NCBI GenBank assembly: GCA_026225435.1
Contig: JAMFST010000029.1
Location: forward strand, 1-5,148
Length of the DNA: 5,148 nt
Reading direction: 5' to 3'
Origin: Labilithrix luteola
Lineage (GTDB): Bacteria; Myxococcota_A; Polyangia; Polyangiales; Polyangiaceae
Below are positions 1-4,988 of this stretch, piece by piece. A model generated the notes under the pieces. The model had not been told where the DNA came from and ran no database searches. It saw only the letters and a list, made by a program, of their open reading frames with translations. Every line of letters starts with the position of its first letter. The first letter of the stretch is position 1. Position numbers and translations under genes: made by a program.

Positions 1-150
1 CGTGGGGAGCAGCGTGGCCGCCGCGACGGCACCGCCCACTGCGACCGTGCCCGCGATGAAGCCGCGGCGTGAAGCGCCCGTGCCGGCGCCAGTGGTGGAA
101 ACGGAGGCGGAGTCGGCGAGGCGGCTCGAGTCGTCGTTCGAACGGTCCAT
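1..150 (-). CDS. Tat-exported protein, N-terminal part (truncated by window edge)
   Basis: Reading the reverse complement from the ATG at 150 gives 50 codons with no stop before the window ends. The N-terminus is a polar, Ser/Asp-rich stretch of about 27 residues. It is followed by the twin-arginine motif S-R-R-G-F-I at residues 28-33, then a moderately hydrophobic Ala/Gly/Val-rich h-region (about residues 32-48) ending LLPT. This is the layout of a Tat signal peptide, so the mature protein is probably folded in the cytoplasm and exported, often with a cofactor. The mature domain lies outside the window and its function cannot be told. No clear Shine-Dalgarno precedes the ATG. An in-frame GTG at 168 would add six residues and cannot be excluded. 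The gene is divergent from the membrane protein at 226. Confidence 0.75.
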   Translation of the reverse strand, partial: MDRSNDDSSRLADSASVSTTGAGTGASRRGFIAGTVAVGGAVAAATLLPT

Positions 151-225
151 GGCCTGTGGGACTAGCACGGTCCCGGTTTCCGACCAAACGGAGCGGAATT
201 TTCCCGCCCGCGGTAACCTCGACGG
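151..225. promoter_or_regulatory. divergent intergenic region with promoters for both flanking genes
   Basis: This 75-bp gap separates the divergent Tat-protein gene and the membrane-protein gene, so promoters in both directions must lie in or near it. It contains a locally AT-richer patch around 196-203. I see no clear inverted repeat or full -35/-10 pair. Confidence 0.4.
214..219 (+). promoter_or_regulatory. candidate -10 element (TAACCT) of a leaderless transcript
   Basis: TAACCT fits the minimal TANNNT pattern and ends exactly 6 nt before the ATG at 226. Transcription would then begin at or next to the start codon. No Shine-Dalgarno is visible between it and the ATG, and no recognisable -35 hexamer lies 16-18 bp upstream. 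The element is weak on its own; it is reported because the gene at 4669 has the same geometry. Confidence 0.3.
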
Positions 226-1464
226 ATGCCTGCATCCGCGCACGATCCCGCCGTGACGACGGTGTCCTCCTCGAAGGCGAAGGTGACCGCTCGCGGTCTG
301 CTCGGCGCCTCCCTCGTCGCCCTCCTCGCCATCGTCCTCATCGCCATTGTCATCGTGCTCGCCTCGACCCCGATGGCGTCGGTGGCGGGGCTCGTCGTCA
401 CTGGCGCTGCCGTCGTCGTGTCGTGCGTGCGCGGCTGGAAGAGCCTCTTCGTCCGGGCGCCGCGAGCGAGGAAGCGAGCTCATGGATACAGTGTCAGCGA
501 GCAGGAGGGGGCCGGGGGACACCTTCTCAAGCCCGGTCCTGTCGTCCTGCGCGGTCGAGTGGCCTATGCCGACGGAGCGACCGAGGCGATGCGCGTCGAC
601 CTCGTGGAGCGGGGACGCGAAGCCCAGGGCAAGTACGGCTGGAACTTCTGGTGGACCGAGGAGAGCCGACATCTGACGGCGCGGCCGTTCTATCTCGTAC
701 GCGACGGGGGACCGCGCATCCGGGTCGAGGCCGAAGCACGGAGCAGCCAGCTCTTCGACACCCTCGAGAAGCAGATCACTCCGCTGTCGGGAGGTGACGA
801 GCCGACCCGCCAGCGTGTCGCCAAGCTCGATCGCGAAGAAGAGGTCTGGGTGGTCGGCGAGCTCCTCGAAGGAGACGATCCGGAAGCGACGCGCGCAGAC
901 GCGCAGGCGACCGATGGCAGCGACTACCGACAGAACGCGCGCCCAACGGGGTGGATCTTGCGTGCCGCGCCCGCGCTGGTGGTCTCGAGCGTCTCGCTGG
1001 TGGACCACTTCACGGCGCGCGCCAAGCTTCATCGCAAGCAGGGTCTGCTCGCGCTCGTGTCTCTCCTGTTGCCGCTCTTCATGGTGGCGCGCTTCGCCGA
1101 CCGCATCCACGGTCACGCGACGCAGGGCACGGTGACCGGTGTGCTCGACGTCCGCAGCGGCAAGACCAACGTCCACGAAGGCTACCGCGCGATCGTCGCG
1201 ATCGATGGAGCCGAGTGGCAGGCGGAAGAGGTGCAGGAAGAGCCGATCTTCGGCGCGCCCTATGTGCTCCGTCTCGGGCGCTACTCGAGCAACGACGGTG
1301 CCGACTTCCACGCGACGACGGGAGAGTTCGTCTCCTCGCTCGTCTTCCTTCTCGCGATCGTGGCGGCGGCGGCGATCGCACGCGTCAACGCGCTCCGCTC
1401 GCTGCCGTGGTTCCGATCGGTAGGGAGCTTCGTGGAGACGGGCAAGGGGCGGCTCGAGCGCTAG
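226..1464 (+). CDS. multi-pass membrane protein with GIDE/BAM-like domain
   Basis: This is a 412-residue protein. Hydrophobic segments are at about residues 24-46 and 50-68, then 273-291 and 369-386. A polar domain of about 200 residues lies between the second and third, and a second polar stretch (about 292-366) between the third and fourth. The large domain resembles the GIDE/BAM domain of MUL1-type membrane proteins: an opening strand V-L-R-G-R-V (107-112), a P-F-Y-L-V-R-D-G-G turn (154-162) leading to I-R-V-E, then V-W-V-V-G-E-L-L-E-G-D (207-217), and a closing strand before a membrane segment. The RING finger of the eukaryotic proteins is absent, as is usual in prokaryotic members, whose function is unknown. 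The GIDE assignment is by eye. The ATG at 226 was chosen because no later start has a better ribosome site. The next ORF begins 27 nt after the stop on the same strand. Confidence 0.8.
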   Translation: MPASAHDPAVTTVSSSKAKVTARGLLGASLVALLAIVLIAIVIVLASTPMASVAGLVVTGAAVVVSCVRGWKSLFVRAPRARKRAHGYSVSEQEGAGGHLLKPGPVVLRGRVAYADGATEAMRVDLVERGREAQGKYGWNFWWTEESRHLTARPFYLVRDGGPRIRVEAEARSSQLFDTLEKQITPLSGGDEPTRQRVAKLDREEEVWVVGELLEGDDPEATRADAQATDGSDYRQNARPTGWILRAAPALVVSSVSLVDHFTARAKLHRKQGLLALVSLLLPLFMVARFADRIHGHATQGTVTGVLDVRSGKTNVHEGYRAIVAIDGAEWQAEEVQEEPIFGAPYVLRLGRYSSNDGADFHATTGEFVSSLVFLLAIVAAAAIARVNALRSLPWFRSVGSFVETGKGRLER

Positions 1465-1491
1465 GAGCACCGCAGAGGGCAAGCCACGCTG

Positions 1492-2020
1492 TTGGATGGC
1501 GCGGAGGAGGAAGACGCGGGTGACATCCGCGTCCTCGTCGACCGGCTCGGTCTCACGAGCGCAGATGCCGTTCTCGCCTTGGTCCTGACGTATTGCCCGG
1601 CCGAAAGGCTCGCCGTCGCACGCGCCTTCTCCTCGAGGAGATGTTCGATGACGGCGGTTGAGTGTCTGGGCCAGGCGCTGGCGGCAGGTGAGGCGTACCA
1701 GCGGTACGTGAATGCGTTCGTCGACGAGTTCCGGCGCGCGACACCCCCGCTTCGCGAGCAGATGGTGGCGGACCCGATCGAGGAGTGTGGAGCGCTCCAG
1801 GGGCTGGTGGCGGCGGTGGTCAGCACGCTTTGCCGGGAGAGCGGGATGGCCGCGCCGCGGTGGGTGGAGAGCATCGGCAGCCCCGAACCGTTCTTCGCGT
1901 TCCCCGCTCGCTCGTTCGCGCTGCGTGTTCGTTTGATGTTCGAGTCACCCCCGCCCTTTCGCGTGCGCAACGTGTTCGTGCCGGAGTCGTACCTGTTGCG
2001 GGCACGACCGCCGGTGTCCG
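1492..2020 (+). CDS. hypothetical protein; 3' end uncertain, probable frameshift or decay near 2000-2020
   Basis: From the TTG at 1492 the frame is open to a TGA at 2398-2400, but it looks like protein only to about position 2010. Up to there third positions are G/C-rich and the translation is balanced, with a C-terminal block reading F-R-V-R-N-V-F-V-P-E-S-Y-L-L-R-A-R (up to about residue 172). Beyond it the frame turns into Arg/His-rich low-quality sequence and overlaps the next gene by 224 nt, so I do not accept the stop at 2400. Two starts are possible: TTG 1492 with a distant GAGGG, or ATG 1648 with an excellent GAGGAG seven nt upstream. Residues before 1648 also look coding. The closing S-P-x-x-F-R-x-R-x-V-F block reminds me of small proteins encoded beside nucleotidyltransferase-like genes, but that is recollection and no such partner is here. 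Function unknown. Confidence 0.5.
1635..1640 (+). promoter_or_regulatory. Shine-Dalgarno GAGGAG for alternative start ATG 1648
   Basis: GAGGAG sits 7 nt before the in-frame ATG at 1648, an ideal spacing. The TTG at 1492 has only GAGGG 12 nt upstream. If this site is used, the hypothetical protein loses its first 52 residues. Confidence 0.5.
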
Positions 2021-2028
2021 ATGCGGGC

Positions 2029-2043
2029 GCTGTCCCGGACAGC
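2029..2043. repeat. perfect 15-bp inverted repeat GCTGTCC-c-GGACAGC
   Basis: Seven-base arms (2029-2035 and 2037-2043) are perfectly complementary around a single central C. This could be an operator for a dimeric regulator. It lies about 130 nt upstream of the small-protein/comEA gene pair and just where the coding signal of the preceding ORF fails. A one-base loop cannot form an RNA hairpin as such, so a protein-binding dyad is more plausible than a terminator. It may also be chance in GC-rich DNA. Confidence 0.35.
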
Positions 2044-2162
2044 CGCGCGCCTGGCCGGGACGGGCATCGAGGAGGCGAGCGAGCGCGAATTCCGCGTCGT
2101 CGTCGCCGGCACGCCGCCTGCTCAGGCCCCGGTCGACCGCCGCGCCAGGGTGCGCTGCGGCG

Positions 2163-2168
2163 AAAGGA
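2163..2168 (+). promoter_or_regulatory. Shine-Dalgarno AAAGGA fixing the start at 2177
   Basis: AAAGGA ends 8 nt before the ATG at 2177. The same frame is open upstream to beyond an ATG at 2021, but that start has no ribosome site. This site therefore decides in favour of the 94-residue protein. Confidence 0.7.
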
Positions 2169-2176
2169 CAATCGCC

Positions 2177-2458
2177 ATGAACACGCATTCGAACAGCAGC
2201 ACCGCCGTCTCCGACAACGCCGTCCCCGGCGCCGCCACCGGCCGCAAGGTCGTCTACGTCATCAACGAGCGGAACGGGAAGTCGTACTGGACCCGCATCG
2301 GCTTCGGGTCGGTGAACAAGGACGGTTCGATGAACCTCCGCTTCGACGCCATCCCCATCGGCGGCGCCACCGTGCAGGTGCGCGACTGGGAGCCGCGTGA
2401 CGAGTCGAAGTTCGGCGCCACCAGCGCCGACGCGACCAGCCGCGCGGCCTTCGCGTGA
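2177..2458 (+). CDS. small conserved-looking protein, coupled to comEA
   Basis: This is a 94-residue protein. The first 22 or so residues are polar and Ser/Ala/Asn-rich, probably disordered. A compact core follows at about residues 24-75: K-V-V-Y-V-I-N-E-R-N-G-K-S-Y-W-T-R-I-G, then V-N-K-D-G-S-M-N-L-R-F-D-A-I-P, then V-Q-V-R-D-W-E-P. The alternating hydrophobic pattern predicts several beta strands, with conserved-looking W-T-R-I-G and N-K-D-G-S turns. The tail is Ala/Ser/Thr-rich. There is no signal peptide, membrane segment or Cys pair, so it is likely cytoplasmic. I believe similar short proteins occur in other Myxococcota, but I know no function. Its TGA overlaps the GTG start of the ComEA-like gene (GTGA), so the two are translationally coupled and may act in the same process, possibly DNA handling. 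Confidence 0.75.
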   Translation: MNTHSNSSTAVSDNAVPGAATGRKVVYVINERNGKSYWTRIGFGSVNKDGSMNLRFDAIPIGGATVQVRDWEPRDESKFGATSADATSRAAFA

Positions 2459-2916
2459 ACGCGGGCTCCGTCTGGCGTGGCCCGCTCGTGAAGGGGCTGT
2501 TCGTGCTCGCGGGCCTGTCCATCCTCGCCTTTGCCGGTCACGGCGCGGCGGCGATGGTGCAGCCGGCGGAAGCGGCTCCGGCAGCGGTGGCCGCAGCTGC
2601 GGGGCCACCGAGCCCCATGCTCGTCATCCCCGAGACGGTCGTCACCGGACAGGTGCCGGTGGCGAATCTCGAGGACAAGCTGTCGGCCACCGGTGCGGCG
2701 GATGCCGCGCCAGGCGATCGCATCGTGCTCAACGAGGCGACCGAGGCCGACCTGGAGAAGCTGCCGGGCATCGGCGCCAAGAAGGCGGCGCTGGTGCTGG
2801 CGCTGCGGCAGAAGCTCGGTCGGTTCCACGCCGTCGAGGATCTGCTCAAGGTGAAGGGCATGGGGCGCAAGCGCCTCGCCAAGATCCGGCCCTTCGTGAC
2901 GGTCGACCGCACGTGA
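2455..2916 (+). CDS. ComEA-family helix-hairpin-helix DNA-binding protein
   Basis: This is a 153-residue protein. It begins with a short basic segment and a hydrophobic stretch at about residues 11-27, a signal anchor or signal peptide, so the rest is extracytoplasmic. An Ala/Pro-rich linker follows (about 34-85). The C-terminal domain (about 90-150) is the classic tandem HhH of ComEA: V-L-N-E-A-T at 91-96, L-P-G-I-G at 103-107 followed by K-K-A, R-x-K-L-G-R-F at 118-124, V-E-D-L-L-K-V-K-G-M-G at 127-137, and a closing I-R-P-F-V-T-V. Family knowledge: ComEA binds double-stranded DNA in the periplasm or at the cell surface during natural transformation, but many HhH proteins with this domain are unassigned. 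No other competence gene is in the window. The GTG start at 2455 overlaps the previous stop and has no Shine-Dalgarno, so translation probably depends on coupling. Confidence 0.88.
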   Translation: MNAGSVWRGPLVKGLFVLAGLSILAFAGHGAAAMVQPAEAAPAAVAAAAGPPSPMLVIPETVVTGQVPVANLEDKLSATGAADAAPGDRIVLNEATEADLEKLPGIGAKKAALVLALRQKLGRFHAVEDLLKVKGMGRKRLAKIRPFVTVDRT

Positions 2917-2923
2917 ACGAGGC

Positions 2924-2964
2924 CCTTCCCCCGCCTTTCCGTGCGAGCGGAGAGCGGGGGGAGG
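2924..2964. terminator. strong hairpin between convergent genes, likely bidirectional terminator
   Basis: Arms 2924-2934 and 2954-2964 pair over 11 bp with one G-U wobble. After a bulged C at 2935, a further 6 pairs (2936-2941 with 2948-2953, one G-U) close on a 6-nt loop, TGCGAG. The stem is very GC-rich and lies 7 nt after the ComEA stop and 9 nt from the stop of the opposing gene. No T-run follows on either strand, so it is not a textbook intrinsic terminator. It may act with Rho or simply protect both 3' ends. Confidence 0.65.
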
Positions 2965-2973
2965 CGACCGACC

Positions 2974-3318
2974 TCACAGCGTAAGCCACTCTCCTTGCTG
3001 CGGATCCCACACGTGCAGGCCGAGCCTCCTCAACGCCTGGAGAATTTCCAGCAGTGTCCCGAGCAGCGCGTCAGCCTGCGAGCCCTCCTCACCGGTGGTG
3101 TGGACGACCTGCACGGAGGTCGGCGTGATGTCGACCGAGATGTACAGATCGCCGCAACGCCAAAACATCTGCTCGTCATTCCCTGCCAACGGCAGCTCCA
3201 GTAGCGCTGCGTGCACGGCGGCGGCGTCGATGGGCACCGCGATAGCGGCGGTGCCTTCCACCAAGGATTCGATCTGCTCGGGATCGCGAACGGGGACGGC
3301 GTAGTAATCGATGCTCAC
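2974..3318 (-). CDS. 114-aa protein of unknown function, coupled downstream of murA
   Basis: Starting at the GTG at 3318, the product has 114 residues and no signal peptide or membrane segment. It is acidic and well folded in appearance: an N-terminal strand I-D-Y-Y-A-V-P-V, a short helix (about 33-42), then strands around [15 protein letters not shown] (50-64) and V-Q-V-V-H-T-T (69-75). A long amphipathic helix (about 80-98, [12 protein letters not shown]) follows, ending in [11 protein letters not shown] possible alpha+beta fold is the most I can say. The start codon overlaps the murA stop (GTGA), and an AAAGGTG site lies 7 nt upstream, inside murA, so the start is firm. Coupling to murA suggests co-expression, but no role in cell-wall synthesis can be read from the sequence. 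I do not recognise the family. Confidence 0.8.
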   Translation of the reverse strand: MSIDYYAVPVRDPEQIESLVEGTAAIAVPIDAAAVHAALLELPLAGNDEQMFWRCGDLYISVDITPTSVQVVHTTGEEGSQADALLGTLLEILQALRRLGLHVWDPQQGEWLTL

Positions 3319-4595
3319 GCGTCGGCACCTTTGACGCGGGCGACGTCGGCTCCCAGGCCGATCAGCTTCTCCTCGATGCGCTCGTAGCCGCGATCGAGGT
3401 GGTACACGCGGCGCACCTCGGTCTCTTCGTCGGCGGCGAGGCCGGCGATGATGAGCGAGGCGCTGGCGCGCAGGTCGGTCGCCATGACGCTGGCGCCGTA
3501 CAGCTTGTCGACGCCTTGCACGACCGCGGTGTTGCCGCGGATGACGCAGCTCGCGCCCATGCGCTGCAGCTCGGGGACGTGCATCAGGCGGTTCTCGAAG
3601 ATGGTCTCGGTGATGACGCTCTCCCCCTTGGCGAGGCACATCAGCGCGAGCATCTGCGCCTGCATGTCCGTGGGGAAGCCGGGGTGCGGCGCGGTGGTGA
3701 TGTTGATCGGGCGCAGCGGCCCCTCGCGACGGATCCGTACATTCTGCCCTTCGCTGGTCACCTCCACGCCGGCCTGGCGGAGCTTGACCATGACCGCCTC
3801 GAGGTCGTCGAGCTCGACCCCTTCGACGATGGCGTCACCGCCGGAAGCGGCGATGGCCGCCATGTACGTCCCCGCCTCGATGCGGTCGGGGATGATGGCG
3901 TGATCGAACGGCGCGAGCTCGCCGCGATCGGCCCCCTTGATGTGCATGACGTCGGTGCCAGCGCCGTCGACGACCGCACCCATCTTGTTGAGGATGCGAC
4001 CGAGCTCCTCGACCTCCGGCTCGCGCGCGCAGTTGACGAGGGTGGTGCGACCGCTGGCGAGGGCCGCGGCCATCATCAGGTTCTCGGTGCCGGTCACCGT
4101 CGGGACGTCGAACATCACCTCGGCGCCGCGCAGCCGTCCGCCGCCGCCCGGACCTTCGGCGATGACGTAGCCGCGCTCGAGGGTGATCTTGCATCCCATC
4201 GCCTGCAGCCCCTTCAGGTGCTGGTCGATGGGACGTGCGCCGATGGCGCAGCCGCCGGGGAGCGAGACCTTGGCGCGGCCGAAGCGGGCGACGAGCGGCC
4301 CGAGAACGAGCACGCTGGCGCGCATCTGCTTCACCAGCTCGTACGGAGCTTCGGGCTTCACCGTGCTGCCGGCGGCGACGGTGACCTCGGGCGCGTCGAC
4401 CTGCACGTCGCGGCCGAGAAAGCGCAGCAGCGCGGCGGTGGTGTCGATGTCCCGCAGCTTGGGGACGTTACGCAGGCGGCTCTCGCCGTCGGACAGGAGG
4501 GTGGCGCACAGGATGGGCAGGGCAGCGTTCTTCGCCCCGCTGATGCGCACCTTGCCTCGAAGCGGTTTCCCCCCGCGAACTCGAATGGCGTCCAT
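3315..4595 (-). CDS. murA: UDP-N-acetylglucosamine 1-carboxyvinyltransferase MurA
   Basis: MurA performs the first committed step of peptidoglycan synthesis in the cytoplasm, transferring enolpyruvate from phosphoenolpyruvate to UDP-N-acetylglucosamine. The 426-residue product matches the family length and is homologous end to end. Landmarks: I-S-G-A-K-N-A-A at 18-25 with K22 and N23, R92 in K-Q-M-R-A-S, and the catalytic loop [11 protein letters not shown] at 112-122. Cys116 corresponds to E. coli Cys115, the PEP adduct and fosfomycin target. D310 in F-P-T-D-M-Q-A-Q corresponds to D305, T-D-L-R-A-S-A-S is at 373-380, and D-R-G-Y-E-R at 401-406 contains the counterpart of R397. The loop has Cys, not Asp, so this is the fosfomycin-sensitive type as far as that residue predicts. 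The ATG at 4595 gives the usual N-terminus, though its ribosome site is weak. It heads an operon with the 114-aa gene. Confidence 0.98.
   Translation of the reverse strand: MDAIRVRGGKPLRGKVRISGAKNAALPILCATLLSDGESRLRNVPKLRDIDTTAALLRFLGRDVQVDAPEVTVAAGSTVKPEAPYELVKQMRASVLVLGPLVARFGRAKVSLPGGCAIGARPIDQHLKGLQAMGCKITLERGYVIAEGPGGGGRLRGAEVMFDVPTVTGTENLMMAAALASGRTTLVNCAREPEVEELGRILNKMGAVVDGAGTDVMHIKGADRGELAPFDHAIIPDRIEAGTYMAAIAASGGDAIVEGVELDDLEAVMVKLRQAGVEVTSEGQNVRIRREGPLRPINITTAPHPGFPTDMQAQMLALMCLAKGESVITETIFENRLMHVPELQRMGASCVIRGNTAVVQGVDKLYGASVMATDLRASASLIIAGLAADEETEVRRVYHLDRGYERIEEKLIGLGADVARVKGADA
3326..3332 (-). promoter_or_regulatory. Shine-Dalgarno AAAGGTG inside the murA 3' end
   Basis: On the minus strand AAAGGTG ends 7 nt before the GTG at 3318. 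It supports that start over any upstream continuation of the frame, which is Arg/His-rich shadow sequence inside murA. Confidence 0.6.
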
Positions 4596-4668
4596 GGCGG
4601 CGGAGCATCACCCGGGTTCGGCCCGACCGCCAAGGAAGTCGCGCAGAAATCTTGCGTATTCTCGTCGC
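4596..4668. promoter_or_regulatory. divergent promoter region between murA and the zinc-ribbon gene
   Basis: This 73-bp gap drives murA to the left and the zinc-ribbon gene to the right. It has a short AT-richer stretch at about 4647-4662. No strong Shine-Dalgarno is visible for murA, and none within reach of the ATG at 4669. The AAGGAAG at 4632-4638 is about 30 nt away, too far to serve it. Confidence 0.45.
4657..4662 (+). promoter_or_regulatory. candidate -10 element (TATTCT) of a leaderless transcript
   Basis: TATTCT matches four of six positions of the sigma-70 -10 consensus (TAT--T). It ends 6 nt before the ATG at 4669, which would place the transcription start on the A of the start codon. 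No -35 resemblance is seen 17 bp upstream (GGAAGT). The gene has no Shine-Dalgarno, consistent with leaderless initiation. Confidence 0.4.
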
Positions 4669-4983
4669 ATGCACGTCCACGACCTTCGCTCCGGCAGCTG
4701 TCTGTCCTGCAACCACAACGAGATCATCGAGGCCTCACCGGTGACGTTCAACGACACCGCCAAGAACGCGGACGGCAATCCGCTCGGGCTTGCGCACGCG
4801 ACGTACCGGAGCATGGGATTCCTCTGCATGAAGCAAGAGAACCCCTTCGGCCGGCTGTTCACGTACACCTGCCGCCGGTGCGGCTTGACCCAGTGGGTTG
4901 CGGCCAAGCCGGAGGACGTGCCGATCGGCCCCGAGCACGGGACGCGCATCATCACCGGCGCGCCGGCGCAACCATTTCGGTGA
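4669..4983 (+). CDS. small zinc-ribbon protein
   Basis: This is a 104-residue protein with two CXXC knuckles: C11-L-S-C14 followed by N-H-N-E-I-I-E, and C68-R-R-C71-G-L-T-Q-W. The spacing and the C-x-x-C-G-(F/L/Y)-T-(E/Q)-(W/Y) ending are typical of small zinc-ribbon proteins that bind one Zn(II) and may contact nucleic acid. The insert between the knuckles is long (53 residues), contains an extra Cys53, and has a predicted turn N-P-F-G-R-L-F-T-Y before the second knuckle. There is no membrane segment or signal peptide. The frame is open far upstream, antisense to murA, but that part is shadow; ATG 4669 is the first start outside murA and gives a sensible N-terminus. The function is unknown. 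It is divergent from murA and converges with the gene at the right edge, 5 nt away. Confidence 0.8.
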   Translation: MHVHDLRSGSCLSCNHNEIIEASPVTFNDTAKNADGNPLGLAHATYRSMGFLCMKQENPFGRLFTYTCRRCGLTQWVAAKPEDVPIGPEHGTRIITGAPAQPFR

Positions 4984-4988
4984 GCGCG

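Noticed and set aside
1465..1491. Possible terminator between the GIDE-like gene and the next ORF
   Set aside because: The 27-nt gap has no convincing inverted repeat or T-run; readthrough to the next ORF is more likely.
1461..2171. 236-aa minus-strand open frame
   Set aside because: The translation is Ser/Arg/Thr-rich and low quality, antisense to the better-supported plus-strand ORF, with no ribosome site.
2021..2176. N-terminal extension of the 94-aa protein from ATG 2021 (145-aa version)
   Set aside because: The ATG at 2021 has no ribosome site, whereas AAAGGA lies at ideal spacing before ATG 2177. The extension is Arg-rich near its end and unlike the core.
2021..2400. C-terminal continuation of the ORF from 1492 to the stop at 2400
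   Set aside because: The translation becomes Arg/His-rich, third-position bias is lost, and it overlaps the well-supported 94-aa gene by 224 nt in another frame.
1820..2608. 262-aa minus-strand open frame across the small-protein gene
   Set aside because: Pro/Arg/Ala-rich shadow spanning two coupled plus-strand genes and ending inside a third ORF; typical of high-GC antisense frames.
4183..4668. Upstream extension of the zinc-ribbon frame, antisense to murA
   Set aside because: It is the mirror of conserved murA codons; its Ser/Arg/Pro-rich translation has no domain character.
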